Origin: Microcoleus sp. bin38.metabat.b11b12b14.051
GTDB taxonomy: Bacteria > Cyanobacteriota > Cyanobacteriia > Cyanobacteriales > Microcoleaceae
DNA length: 64,000 nt
Direction of reading: 5' to 3'
Assembly (NCBI RefSeq): GCF_013299165.1
Contig: NZ_JAAFKD010000001.1
Location: forward strand, 310,001 to 374,000
Numbering within the stretch: the first letter of the stretch is position 1; the number at the start of each line of letters is the position of its first letter. Shown piece by piece: positions 37,116 to 45,081 of the stretch. The notes beneath the pieces were generated by a model that searched no databases, was not told the DNA's origin, and saw only the letters and a program-made list of their open reading frames with translations. A program made the translations under genes and the position numbers.

Positions 37116-38381
37116 TTGTCTCAACTGCTCGCTGCTTTAGAGTTCCCAGCCAATGTCTGGAAGCTGCACAATGGGTTAACGGTGATTCACCAGCAAATTG
37201 CGGCCACCCCTGTGGTTGCGCTAGACGTGTGGGTGAGGGCTGGCGCTACTAAGGAGCCCGATTCTTGGTCGGGAATGGCTCATTTTCTAGAACACATGAT
37301 ATTTAAAGGGACGGATGCGATCGCCCCTGGAGAATTTGACCAAGTAATCGAAAATCGCGGCGGTGTCGCCAACGCAGCTACAAGTCACGACTACGCCCAT
37401 TTTTATGTCAATGCTGGGGCAGATTATTTAGCAGAAATGGCGCAGCCACTAGCAGAATTGCTGCTGCGCGCTGGGATTCCCGATGCAGAATTCGATCGCG
37501 AACGAGATGTAGTCCTCGAAGAAATTCGCCAATCTCAAGATGATCCCGATTGGCTGGGTTTCCAAGCAATGATGGAAACAGTTTACCAGCAACATCCCTA
37601 CAGGCGATCGGTACTCGGGACGGAAGAGTTGCTGATGTCGCGAACTCCCCACGAAATGCGGTGTTTTCATCGATCGCACTATCAGCCGGAAAATATGACT
37701 GTGGTGATAGTTGGCGGAATTGAGGAAGAAGAAGCCAGGGATATCATAGGGAAATCATTCGAGAAGTTTTCAGATAGATGGGATTGTCCTAAATTTGTCT
37801 CCGAAGCCGAACCGCCGTTAGTAGAAATTCGCCGTCAGGAACTCCGTCTTCCCCGATTGGAACAAGCGCGGCTGATGATGGCGTGGACTGGGCCGGGAGT
37901 TGAACACCTGCAAAGTGCTTGCGGCTTGGATTTGCTCTCTGTGTTGCTCGCAGACGGGCGGAGTTCGCGTTTAGTTCGGGAACTGCGCGAAGAATTACAA
38001 TTGGTACAGGCGATAGAAAGCTCTTTCTCGCTACAACGGGAATCGAGTTTGTTTACGATTAGCGCTGTCTTGGAAGCCGAGGATGTCGAAGAGGTGGAAT
38101 CTCGGATTTGCGATCGACTGTGGGAATTGCAATCTGAGCCGGTTTCCGAAGCAGAACTGATGCGCGGCAAGCGTTTGCTGTGCAACGACTTTGCTTTCTC
38201 GCTGGAAACGCCGGGACAGTTAGCCGGTCTTTACGGATATTACAGTACGATCGCCACTGCCGAATTAGCGCTCAGCTATCCTACCAGGATTAAGTCATTT
38301 AAACCATCAGACCTCCAACGCCTAGCTCAACAATATCTCTCTCCCCGACGCTACGCGGCTGTGGTACTCAAACCAGTCTGA
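37116..38381 (+). CDS. M16 family zinc metallopeptidase, catalytic
   Basis: A 421-residue pitrilysin/processing-peptidase-type protein. The inverted zinc motif HFLEH is at 56-60, and the third ligand glutamate lies in VLEEIRQSQ (about 76 residues later). SHDYAHFYV is the usual edge strand. The C-terminal domain has the SSRLVRELREELQL segment that carries the substrate-binding arginine. The only possible start is the TTG at 37116, because a stop lies seven codons upstream and the first ATG is inside the catalytic domain. A second M16 gene without the catalytic residues follows 525 bp downstream, so the two probably form a heterodimer like mitochondrial processing peptidase. Confidence 0.93.
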   Translation: MSQLLAALEFPANVWKLHNGLTVIHQQIAATPVVALDVWVRAGATKEPDSWSGMAHFLEHMIFKGTDAIAPGEFDQVIENRGGVANAATSHDYAHFYVNAGADYLAEMAQPLAELLLRAGIPDAEFDRERDVVLEEIRQSQDDPDWLGFQAMMETVYQQHPYRRSVLGTEELLMSRTPHEMRCFHRSHYQPENMTVVIVGGIEEEEARDIIGKSFEKFSDRWDCPKFVSEAEPPLVEIRRQELRLPRLEQARLMMAWTGPGVEHLQSACGLDLLSVLLADGRSSRLVRELREELQLVQAIESSFSLQRESSLFTISAVLEAEDVEEVESRICDRLWELQSEPVSEAELMRGKRLLCNDFAFSLETPGQLAGLYGYYSTIATAELALSYPTRIKSFKPSDLQRLAQQYLSPRRYAAVVLKPV

Positions 38382-38694
38382 TGGTTAAATCAATGAATAT
38401 AAATATCTTTTCTATCGGATAGATGTTGGTTTGTCCGGGGTTTTCTGCGCTGGTGGCGCAGCCGGAGCGAGTAGATTTTGTTACATTTAGATATTGTGCG
38501 TCAAACCCTAGCCAGTCTGACAGCATCAGTCTTGAACGCAGCACTATCAAAGAAACCGGGTTTTTGTATTTAATCTGTGAACTACAGCGCGTCTTTTCGT
38601 GAAAAACCCGGTTTCAGACTACCTGTGCGTCGAGGACTGATCATCACAAAATGCCAATGGAAAATAGCAAAATGGCGATCGAGTAATTATCAAT
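38382..38694. other. Spacer between the M16 genes
   Basis: Contains one AGAAACCGGGTTTTT element and, at its right edge, a MITE-like element. No gene was seen. Confidence 0.5.
38551..38615. repeat. AGAAACCGGGTTTTT palindromic element
   Basis: Arms AGAAACCGGGTTTTTG and GAAAAACCCGGTTTC with another loop sequence. It lies in the spacer between the two M16 genes. Confidence 0.85.
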
Positions 38695-38841
38695 CAATAC
38701 GGTTTACTTAAGACTATTTATGCCCCGGAGATCCCCCTAAATCCCCCTTAAGAAGGGGGACTTTGAGAGCTTTCTTGTCCCACCCCCTACTCCCCTTTTT
38801 AAGGGGGGTTAGGGGGGATCTCTCTTAAGTCAACCGTATTG
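38695..38841. mobile_element. MITE-like element with GATCCCCCTAAATCCCCC arms
   Basis: The outer 19-bp inverted repeats CAATACGGTTTACTTAAGA and TCTTAAGTCAACCGTATTG differ at one position. Inside are GATCCCCCTAAATCCCCCTT and its near complement AAGGGGGGTTAGGGGGGATC. The total is 147 bp and has no coding capacity. Similar G/C-run palindromes are widespread in cyanobacteria. Confidence 0.82.
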
Positions 38842-38844
38842 AAT

Positions 38845-38899
38845 TATCAATTACCAATTACCCATTACCAATTACCCATTATCGATTCCCAATTACTAA
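38845..38899. repeat. Heptamer array (AATTACC/CATTACC)n
   Basis: Seven-base units AATTACC, CATTACC and variants run almost up to the start of the second M16 gene. Confidence 0.8.
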
Positions 38900-38906
38900 A
38901 TTAATC

Positions 38907-40178
38907 ATGAAAAATGAAATCCAGCGCACGATTTTAGACAACGGTATTGTTGTCTTAGCATCAGAAAATCCAGCAGCAGATATTATTGCAGCTAGGATAT
39001 TCCTACGCGCCGGTAGCCGCTGCGTACAGCCCGAACAAGCAGGATTGTGTCACCTACTGTCGGCGGTAATGACTAAGGGAACCGATCGCCTATCTTCGCT
39101 GGAAATTGCCGAACGTGTAGAATCGGTGGGAGCGAGGTTGAGTACCGACTCGACTACCGATTACTTTTTAGTAAGTTTGAAGACGGTAACAGCCGATTTT
39201 CAGGACATTTTGGAGTTGGCGGCCGAATTAATGCGATCGCCCACTTTCCCGGAAGCTGAAGTCGAACTCGAACGCCGCATTGCGATATCGGCAATTCGAT
39301 CGCAACAAGAACAACCATTTGCGATCGCCTTCGAGCAATTGCGACACGCCATGTATCAAGAACATCCCTATGCTTTCTCTACCTTGGGTACGGAAGCTAC
39401 GATGTCAAAGCTTACCAGAAACGAGCTAGAACAGTTCCACAAAACCTATTTCCGTCCCGACAACGTAGTTATTTCTATAGCCGGCCGAATATCTACCGAA
39501 GATGCGATCGCTTTAGTCGATCGGACATTTGGATCCTGGAAAGCGCCTTTAACACCCCTGCCGACTTTAACCGTCCCCCCTCTCACAGCCTCCCCTCAAT
39601 CCGTCGCTAAGGCGCAAGATACGCAGCAATCAGTGATTATGCTGGGCTACCTCGCACCCTCGGTCAAAAATCCCGACTACGCAGCGATTAAGTTGCTGAA
39701 TACTTATTTGGGTAACGGTTTGTCGAGCCGATTGTTTGTGGAATTGCGGGAAAAACGGGGCTTAGCTTACGACGTTTCCGCCCTCTACGCGACGCGCCTA
39801 GACACCGCTCAGTTTGTCGCGTACATGGGTACAGCGCCGGAAAATACGGTGACTGCTTTTGAAGGATTGCGTACAGAAGTCGATCGACTAGCTAACATGG
39901 AACTAAGCGAAGAAGAATTGCAAGCTTGCAAGAATAAAATGCTCGGCCAATATGCTTTAGGAAAACAAACTAATTCGCAAATTGCCCAAGTTGTAGGCTG
40001 GTACGAAATTCTGGAATTGGGAATTAAATTTGACGAGGAATTTCAAGCAGAAATTGCAGCAGTTACGACTGCGGAAGCTCAGGAAGCTGCTCACAAATAC
40101 TTTATCGAACCCTATGTTTCTCTGGTTGGCCCAGAGGCTGCGATTAAGGAATTGGGCGTAGTCCCCGCTGTTTGTTGA
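38907..40178 (+). CDS. M16 family protein, non-catalytic subunit
   Basis: A 423-residue paralogue of the upstream peptidase. At the zinc-site position it reads CHLLSAVMTKGTD, so only the first histidine of HxxEH remains and the glutamate and second histidine are lost. The C-terminal glycine-rich/YR region GNGLSSRLFVELREKRGLAY is well kept, as in alpha-type subunits that bind substrate. This supports a partner role for the catalytic protein encoded just upstream. The ATG at 38907 gives a normal N-terminus (MKNEIQRTILDNGI). The ribosome site is weak and sits next to a heptamer repeat. Confidence 0.92.
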   Translation: MKNEIQRTILDNGIVVLASENPAADIIAARIFLRAGSRCVQPEQAGLCHLLSAVMTKGTDRLSSLEIAERVESVGARLSTDSTTDYFLVSLKTVTADFQDILELAAELMRSPTFPEAEVELERRIAISAIRSQQEQPFAIAFEQLRHAMYQEHPYAFSTLGTEATMSKLTRNELEQFHKTYFRPDNVVISIAGRISTEDAIALVDRTFGSWKAPLTPLPTLTVPPLTASPQSVAKAQDTQQSVIMLGYLAPSVKNPDYAAIKLLNTYLGNGLSSRLFVELREKRGLAYDVSALYATRLDTAQFVAYMGTAPENTVTAFEGLRTEVDRLANMELSEEELQACKNKMLGQYALGKQTNSQIAQVVGWYEILELGIKFDEEFQAEIAAVTTAEAQEAAHKYFIEPYVSLVGPEAAIKELGVVPAVC

Positions 40179-40197
40179 GGAATTGAGCGAGTTAATT

Positions 40198-40257
40198 CGG
40201 GTGCGTCAGATTGGCTGATTTGGGCGATCGACTTGCATCACCCACTCTGACACACCA
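40198..40257. repeat. GGGTGCGTCAGA inverted repeat, degenerate copy
   Basis: GGGTGCGTCAGAT and TCTGACACACC face each other around GATTTGGGCGATCGAC. It resembles the cleaner copy at 41392-41453. Confidence 0.7.
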
Positions 40258-40286
40258 GACAAGTTTCTACTACCGAGAAAACCTAG

Positions 40287-41114
40287 GTGAGCAACCAACC
40301 TGAACTAAACAAATACAAGCAAGAAATAGCAGATTTGTACACCCGCCGAAGTCAAACCTACGATAACAGCGATTGGCATTTACAAACTGCTCGCCGTCTG
40401 GTAGAATACGGGCGAGTTGGTTTTGGTCAGCAGATTTTAGACATGGCAACGGGAACAGGTCATGTGGCGATCGCAGCCGCTGAGATTGTTGGCTCCCAAG
40501 GTCGAGTTATTGGCGTAGATATTGCAACGGGAATGCTCGATATAGCCAGAAGCAAGGCTCAAGCATTAAGTCTCAAAAACACAGAATTTATCCTTGCAGA
40601 TGCCGAAACGCTCGATTTTCCTGTCAATACTTGCGATCGTATTTTTTGTGCTTCAGCCTTCATCTGGATGTCGGATCTGCACGCCACCCTCACCCACTGG
40701 CACAAATTCCTCAAACCAGGGGGAATCCTGGGAATTCATGCCTTTGCTGATACCGCTTTTGTTGGCGGAGTTGTAACGCAGAAAGTAGCTAAAAAATACG
40801 GCATTTCCTTCAACATGAGCAAACCCACAGGTACTGTGGAAAAGTGCCACAGTTTGCTCGAACAAGCAGGATTTAAGGATATAGAAATTAAAATTCAGCA
40901 AGATGGTAGCTATATCAGCTTAGAAAAAGCAAAAGCAATGTGGGCGGGAAGTTCTCATCCGGCTCCCGGACAATATCCGCCTCCTTTATCAACACTGTCA
41001 ACCGAGCAATTAGCGCAAGCTAAAGCTGAGTTTGAGAATGAATTAGAATCATTGCAAACCGAGCGAGGAATTTGGAACGATATCACTACTATTTATGTTT
41101 TTGGTCGAAAATAG
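40287..41114 (+). CDS. Class I SAM-dependent methyltransferase
   Basis: A 275-residue UbiE/Methyltransf_11-type enzyme. SAM motif I is ILDMATGTGHVAIAA (about 51-65), and motif II is VIGVDIATGMLDIARSKA. The post-motif ILADAETLDFPVNTCDRIFC and LKPGGILGIHAF are also present. The start is a GTG at 40287; no ATG occurs before motif I. The substrate is unknown. It could act on a small molecule such as a quinone, tocopherol or arsenic species, but none is specifically supported. It stands alone between two GGGTGCGTC repeats. Confidence 0.9.
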   Translation: MSNQPELNKYKQEIADLYTRRSQTYDNSDWHLQTARRLVEYGRVGFGQQILDMATGTGHVAIAAAEIVGSQGRVIGVDIATGMLDIARSKAQALSLKNTEFILADAETLDFPVNTCDRIFCASAFIWMSDLHATLTHWHKFLKPGGILGIHAFADTAFVGGVVTQKVAKKYGISFNMSKPTGTVEKCHSLLEQAGFKDIEIKIQQDGSYISLEKAKAMWAGSSHPAPGQYPPPLSTLSTEQLAQAKAEFENELESLQTERGIWNDITTIYVFGRK

Positions 41115-41155
41115 TAGCAGGTTGCGAACTGCATAACTGACTCCATATCAGTCTG

Positions 41156-41386
41156 TATCCATCCGCGTTCATCTGCGTGGATCTGCGGTTAAATATTCCC
41201 AATCTGCCAGCAGAGTTAGATTCAGACAACTTAAGATGCTGGATTTAATCTGGCGCTTTTCATCCCAAAATACCATCGATGAATAAAAGTTAATTGCAGC
41301 AGGTGAATTCAAAAGCTCAAAAGTTTGACGTGCGACTCGTTCGTTTTCAAAACTGAGAAAATAAACAGTATCATCAAAAATCACAG
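41156..41386. repeat. 231-bp direct repeat, left copy (flanks Uma2 gene)
   Basis: It aligns without gaps to 42115-42345 (constant offset 959) with roughly nine in ten bases the same. The two copies bracket the Uma2 gene. Confidence 0.9.
41169..41384 (-). pseudogene. Duplicated 3' end of the DNA methyltransferase gene
   Basis: Encodes 71 residues (MIFDDTVYFLSFENERVARQ...LTADPRR) almost the same as the last 71 residues of the methyltransferase at 42128-43591. Only a C-terminal fragment exists, with no catalytic motif, so it is a remnant. Substitutions such as E-to-R and L-to-W show that it has begun to diverge. Confidence 0.9.
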
Positions 41387-41391
41387 TTAAG

Positions 41392-41453
41392 TAGGGTGCG
41401 TCAGATCGCGTGATTTGGGCGATCGACCAAAATTCACGATCTGACGCACCCTA
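41392..41453. repeat. TAGGGTGCGTCAGATCG inverted repeat
   Basis: TAGGGTGCGTCAGATCG and CGATCTGACGCACCCTA form a perfect 17-bp inverted repeat around a 28-base loop, just past the Uma2 stop. It may also stop transcription there. Confidence 0.88.
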
Positions 41454-41456
41454 AAA

Positions 41457-42077
41457 CTAAACTGCACCACCTTGAAAAATCTGATTTGCTGTGAGGTTCA
41501 AATCGGGAAAAGTTTGGGAAACAATTCGTTCATTGTCTCGAAACCTGAGTATTTGATATTCACCATCAACCAAATTACAGACAGAAATTGTCGGTTGTTT
41601 GGGATTGCCAATAAAATTGCGTCCGCCCAACGCAGCATAATCTACAATCCAATATTCCTGGATACCCATCTCCTCATAATCGGCATATTTCAAATAGTAA
41701 TCATCGCGCCAATTGGTTGACACAACCTCGATCGCCAAAGGTATCGATGCACCCAAACTGAGAACAGACTGTTTTTTCCATAAACTTTCGTTCACCAGAT
41801 TTGCGCGATTCAGCACCAACACATCAGGGAAATAACCAGAATCTTTTTCAGGAGGTCTAACTATCACTTGGTTGGGGATACCGTAGGGCAATCCTAGACG
41901 TTCTATTTGAAAGGAAATTTTGATTGTAAGAAAGCCTTTAACTTCCTCATGTTCGCCTACTGGTTGTGCCATCTCAACAATATCTCCATTATGCAGTTCG
42001 TAGCGTACCGCCGAATTTTCAGGCAGCGAATCCACAAATTCCTCGAAGTTTACGAGTCTGGGTAAAGCTTGAGTCAT
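41457..42077 (-). CDS. Uma2 family endonuclease
   Basis: A 206-residue PD-(D/E)xK-fold protein of the DUF820/Uma2 family, which is greatly expanded in cyanobacteria. The likely active site is D85 in GYFPDVLVL, E117 in LAIEVVSTNWRDD, and a lysine near residue 130 in YLKYADYEEMGIQEYWIVD. The N-terminus FEEFVDSLPEN...YELHNGDIVEM is typical. Its cellular target is unknown. The family is abundant near mobile DNA. The gene sits precisely between two copies of the 3' end of the methyltransferase gene, which suggests that it arrived with a duplication event. Confidence 0.92.
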   Translation of the reverse strand: MTQALPRLVNFEEFVDSLPENSAVRYELHNGDIVEMAQPVGEHEEVKGFLTIKISFQIERLGLPYGIPNQVIVRPPEKDSGYFPDVLVLNRANLVNESLWKKQSVLSLGASIPLAIEVVSTNWRDDYYLKYADYEEMGIQEYWIVDYAALGGRNFIGNPKQPTISVCNLVDGEYQILRFRDNERIVSQTFPDLNLTANQIFQGGAV

Positions 42078-42114
42078 AGGTTTTGAGAATTACCGATCAT
42101 ATAAATTATAGCTC

Positions 42115-42345
42115 TATCCATCCGCGTTCATCTGCGTGCATCTGCGGTTAAATATTCCAAATCTGCCAGCAGAGTTAGATTCAGACAATTTAAGATGCTG
42201 GATTTAATCGGGCGCTTTTCATCCCAAAATACCATTGACGAATAAAAGCTAATTGCAGCCGGTGAATTCAAAAGCTCAAAATTTTCACGCGCAACTTGTT
42301 CGTTTTCAAAGCTAATAAAATAAACAGTGTCATCAAAAATCACAG
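42115..42345. repeat. 231-bp direct repeat, right copy
   Basis: The right copy of the repeat that flanks Uma2. It spans the genuine 3' end of the methyltransferase gene. Confidence 0.9.
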
Positions 42346-43591
42346 ATTTATTAGCTATTGCACCGACCAATCTGAAATCTAATTTTTTATAAAGTCCGCA
42401 AATGGCAATTTTCCACAATTTAAAACTATAATCGCCAACTCCAAAAACTGAAAAACGAGGATTATGTTGATAAATCTTGCTTTTGCGATTGTCTAGATAT
42501 TCTCCGTAATCTTCCAGATAGCGCCAGGTTTTAGGAGCTATATGCCTGATAGATTCGGTTGACTCGCCAATAAATTTTTGAGTTACTAAAATATAGCGGT
42601 TTGTGGCATTAATGCGATTTTGAGCGACATCAGAGCCTTTAAGTAGCGGAAATAGATAAGTTTCCTCAAGCTCGATAGCTTCCCCAAATCCATTGACAAA
42701 CAAATTATCAATTTTCCGAAACTCCATCACATTCGAGCAGTCGTGTTTTACACCCGATCGCCATTTCGCCCCTGAATTCACGGCATATAAATGACTCAGT
42801 TTAGTGAAAGCATTTATATCCTTAACTAGGAGATTATTTTGATAGCCTATGCGGTGAGATTCTGAACTTTCTAAACTGCTAAATACATCGCAAAAGTAGT
42901 TCTGGGAGTTTGAGTCAAACTTGCAGACTAACAGACAGGCATCAACATTTGCATGAAAATATTTTTTAGCATCTATTTTGTAAGTTACACAACTACCGAG
43001 ATTAAGTTTATTTGAATGAATGTAGTTCAATAATTTTCTAGCAACAGAAGTTTTGCAAAGCATTGCCAGAGTTGCATCACGATTCTGCAACCAGTGAATT
43101 GCTTTAATCAGCATCCATTCTGAGATATCGAAGTTACTTTTACCTGTTAGTGCGTCTAAGCCGGCGTGCTTTTGAAAGTTACTTTTTTTAGGCAAGTTTT
43201 CACTACCCATAGTTCCTTGTTGTGAGTTTGTCACCCAAGGAAAGTTGCCCAGTACCAGCACCTGATGATTAAATTGGTTGATTAATGATGTCCAGTCAAA
43301 CTCAAAAAAATCTCCTTGCTTAACTTCACATCTCTGATCCGGTAATAATTCATTTTTTTCTGTAAATTCTCTTAAATAACTTGGATTTATTTCAACGCCG
43401 ATAATGTTGCTAGCAAAGGGAAACAAATTTGCAGCAGCTTCAATGAAATTACCTATTCCACAAGTTGGCTCAATGATAACTTTGGGGTTAATATCAAGTT
43501 CTATCAATTTCCGACAAACCATCTCAGCTAATTCTGGGGGTGTCTGAAAATCTCCGTATTCTACTTTCGCTTTATGAGAATTGGAAATCAT
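42128..43591 (-). CDS. DNA adenine/cytosine-N4 methyltransferase of an R-M system
   Basis: A 487-residue class I amino-methyltransferase. It starts with YGDFQTPPELAEMVCRKLI, typical of N6-adenine enzymes. The SAM motif is IIEPTCGIGNFIEAA (about 39-53). The catalytic motif IV reads GNFPW (115-119), a variant of NPPY. The downstream half probably holds the target-recognition region. Its first codon overlaps the nuclease gene by 4 bp, so the two are translationally coupled. The last residues (LTADARR) and the stop come from a dispersed ATCTGCG..CCGCAGAT repeat. The genes are AT-rich, consistent with transfer. Target sequence is unknown. Confidence 0.85.
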   Translation of the reverse strand: MISNSHKAKVEYGDFQTPPELAEMVCRKLIELDINPKVIIEPTCGIGNFIEAAANLFPFASNIIGVEINPSYLREFTEKNELLPDQRCEVKQGDFFEFDWTSLINQFNHQVLVLGNFPWVTNSQQGTMGSENLPKKSNFQKHAGLDALTGKSNFDISEWMLIKAIHWLQNRDATLAMLCKTSVARKLLNYIHSNKLNLGSCVTYKIDAKKYFHANVDACLLVCKFDSNSQNYFCDVFSSLESSESHRIGYQNNLLVKDINAFTKLSHLYAVNSGAKWRSGVKHDCSNVMEFRKIDNLFVNGFGEAIELEETYLFPLLKGSDVAQNRINATNRYILVTQKFIGESTESIRHIAPKTWRYLEDYGEYLDNRKSKIYQHNPRFSVFGVGDYSFKLWKIAICGLYKKLDFRLVGAIANKSVIFDDTVYFISFENEQVARENFELLNSPAAISFYSSMVFWDEKRPIKSSILNCLNLTLLADLEYLTADARR

Positions 43592-44250
43592 GAGTTAAAT
43601 CTGTAAACTGCTATCACGCCGTCTTCTTTTCCGGCACGCTCAATTACTCTGCCATACTGAAGTCGCCATTGCAACGCATTAGAAATAGTCAAAAATCCCT
43701 GTAGGGGCGGATTTATCATTATTTCGTCGGCAATTTTATCGGCTTCAATTTCGTCAACAGGTAGATTTCTGTCAAGCAGAAAAGCCAGCAAATCATCTTT
43801 GTTACCTTCGTTCTCTAAAATATTGCGAATTCCACGGGTCATTTGAAAATCTGCTGTTCTTTCCGCACTTACGTAAATTGTATGCAGAATATTCAGCGTT
43901 GCAGTTCGATTTGTGCTGTTGTCTGTCTTTTCGTAAACAAAGATAATCAGTGAATATCCAAGCCCAAAAATCTTTTGTCTTGCAGATTTAAAAGGGCATG
44001 AGGATTGTGGTTGTTTAACGCTTGTTACTTTGACATCCACAAGTAGTCCGGGAAAATCGATGCCGCTTGCTGAGTTTCCTTCTAAAAATTCATATCGCAG
44101 CTTGAGATACAGTTTGAACTTTTGTTCTAAATATGTCCCAATAGCCTTTCCGTCTGTGACTCCGTAAAGCAGAGGTTCTGGATGTTGAGACTCGGCTGCT
44201 GAAAATATTGCTGCTTCAGAACAAAGAATTTGTACAGTCAGAATCGTCAT
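43588..44250 (-). CDS. Putative type II restriction endonuclease
   Basis: A 220-residue protein encoded directly before the methyltransferase with a 4-bp ATGA overlap. GIDFPGLLVDVKVTS contains D65...D72-V-K74, a good PD-(D/E)xK nuclease centre. The preceding GVTDGKAIGTYLEQKFKLYL helix with its glutamate is also usual. I do not recognise the enzyme subfamily or its recognition site. Operon position and nuclease motif make a restriction role likely. The start is an ATG at 44250, with the sequence MTILTVQILCSEA. Confidence 0.78.
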   Translation of the reverse strand: MTILTVQILCSEAAIFSAAESQHPEPLLYGVTDGKAIGTYLEQKFKLYLKLRYEFLEGNSASGIDFPGLLVDVKVTSVKQPQSSCPFKSARQKIFGLGYSLIIFVYEKTDNSTNRTATLNILHTIYVSAERTADFQMTRGIRNILENEGNKDDLLAFLLDRNLPVDEIEADKIADEIMINPPLQGFLTISNALQWRLQYGRVIERAGKEDGVIAVYRFNS

Positions 44251-44625
44251 AAAGCGATGCTTTTAGAATTTGTGAACATATACTTTCAATGAATGTTAGT
44301 GGGTTACGGCGCGGTTTAATATCTATCGATGAGTAACCTAAGTTATACCATGTTTGGTATTGTTCAGTATAACTCCCAAGTTTTGCAAGTTAAATTAGGT
44401 TCAAGTAAACAAATCCGAAATTATTTTGCGGGCTGCTGTTTCTTAACCGCTCTGTCACGCAAAGTGCTGTAGGTAGATGAGTGCAAAAATACAGGGATAT
44501 TCCCGAAGAGAGCGCATGAAGTGAAGCTGTCTTAGCAGGCGATATCTGATGAAAACACTTCGCGGGCGGTGGCGAGAGTTTTACATTGTATTGCACAGCA
44601 AGGTTTTTTGATGCTAAATTAATCT
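44251..44625. other. Intergenic region upstream of the R-M pair
   Basis: About 375 bp, presumably containing the R-M promoter. Direct inspection gives no confident gene, RNA or controller (C-protein) box. Confidence 0.45.
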
Positions 44626-44844
44626 TTACCTGATGGCAGACAGTTCGTTCACTAATTTTATTCTGCCGCGGCATACAGAGCGCAGCAGGCGATCGATCGA
44701 GCGTTTGTCTTCCTCGGTTAAGCTGTCGTCAAAGATAGCAGCCAACAAGCCGTAGCGATCGGCTAAAGTAATATAGCCTCTATGATTGACTTCGGCAAAC
44801 AGCTCGCCCAAAGCAGATGGAATCAGGTTTACAGGAGTTTGCAT
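44626..44844 (-). CDS. Small conserved cyanobacterial protein
   Basis: A 72-residue protein, MQTPVNLIPSALGELFAEVN...YGLLAAIFDDSLTEEDKRSIDRLLRSVCRGRI. It is helical and soluble. I recall similar short proteins in many cyanobacteria, with no known function. It has features of a small DNA- or protein-binding regulator (basic C-terminal helix), but no motif proves this. It is monocistronic and lies beside a degenerate repeat tract. Confidence 0.65.
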   Translation of the reverse strand: MQTPVNLIPSALGELFAEVNHRGYITLADRYGLLAAIFDDSLTEEDKRSIDRLLRSVCRGRIKLVNELSAIR

Positions 44845-44943
44845 AGAGTTTGACTCTCAATTGGACATTGCGCGATCGCCTTTTTTAGGGGCAGCAGAGA
44901 GCGATCGCACCCTAATATCTTCTCGGTATATTTCCTTGAAAGC

Positions 44944-45040
44944 TGTGACAATTAACAGCTAAATTTGTGACAGCAAACAGCCAAGTTTGTGAACGATATC
45001 ACATTCAATTTTGTCAAATTAGGCATCAAATTTGCAGTTG
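44944..45040. repeat. Degenerate 21-24-bp TGTGACA repeat (possible Tn7-like end)
   Basis: TGTGACA-type starts occur at 44944, 44966, 44988, 45012 (TGTCAAA) and 45033 (TGCAG), with AAATT or AAGTT before each. The spacing of 22, 22, 24 and 21 bp resembles transposase-binding repeats at cyanobacterial Tn7-like transposon ends. No transposition gene is present in the window, so this is only a remnant candidate. Confidence 0.35.
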
Positions 45041-45070
45041 CTTTGTTTGCACCAACATAGCAACTGCAAA
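45031..45070. repeat. 11-bp perfect inverted repeat after the S9 peptidase gene
   Basis: TTTGCAGTTGC and GCAACTGCAAA are separated by 18 bases, 12 bp past the peptidase stop. It may terminate that minus-strand transcript. Confidence 0.6.
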
Positions 45071-45081
45071 ATTAATTTGTC

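Noticed and set aside
44390..44674. 94-codon minus-strand open frame overlapping the small conserved gene
   Set aside because: Composition is not protein-like and it overlaps a better supported gene.
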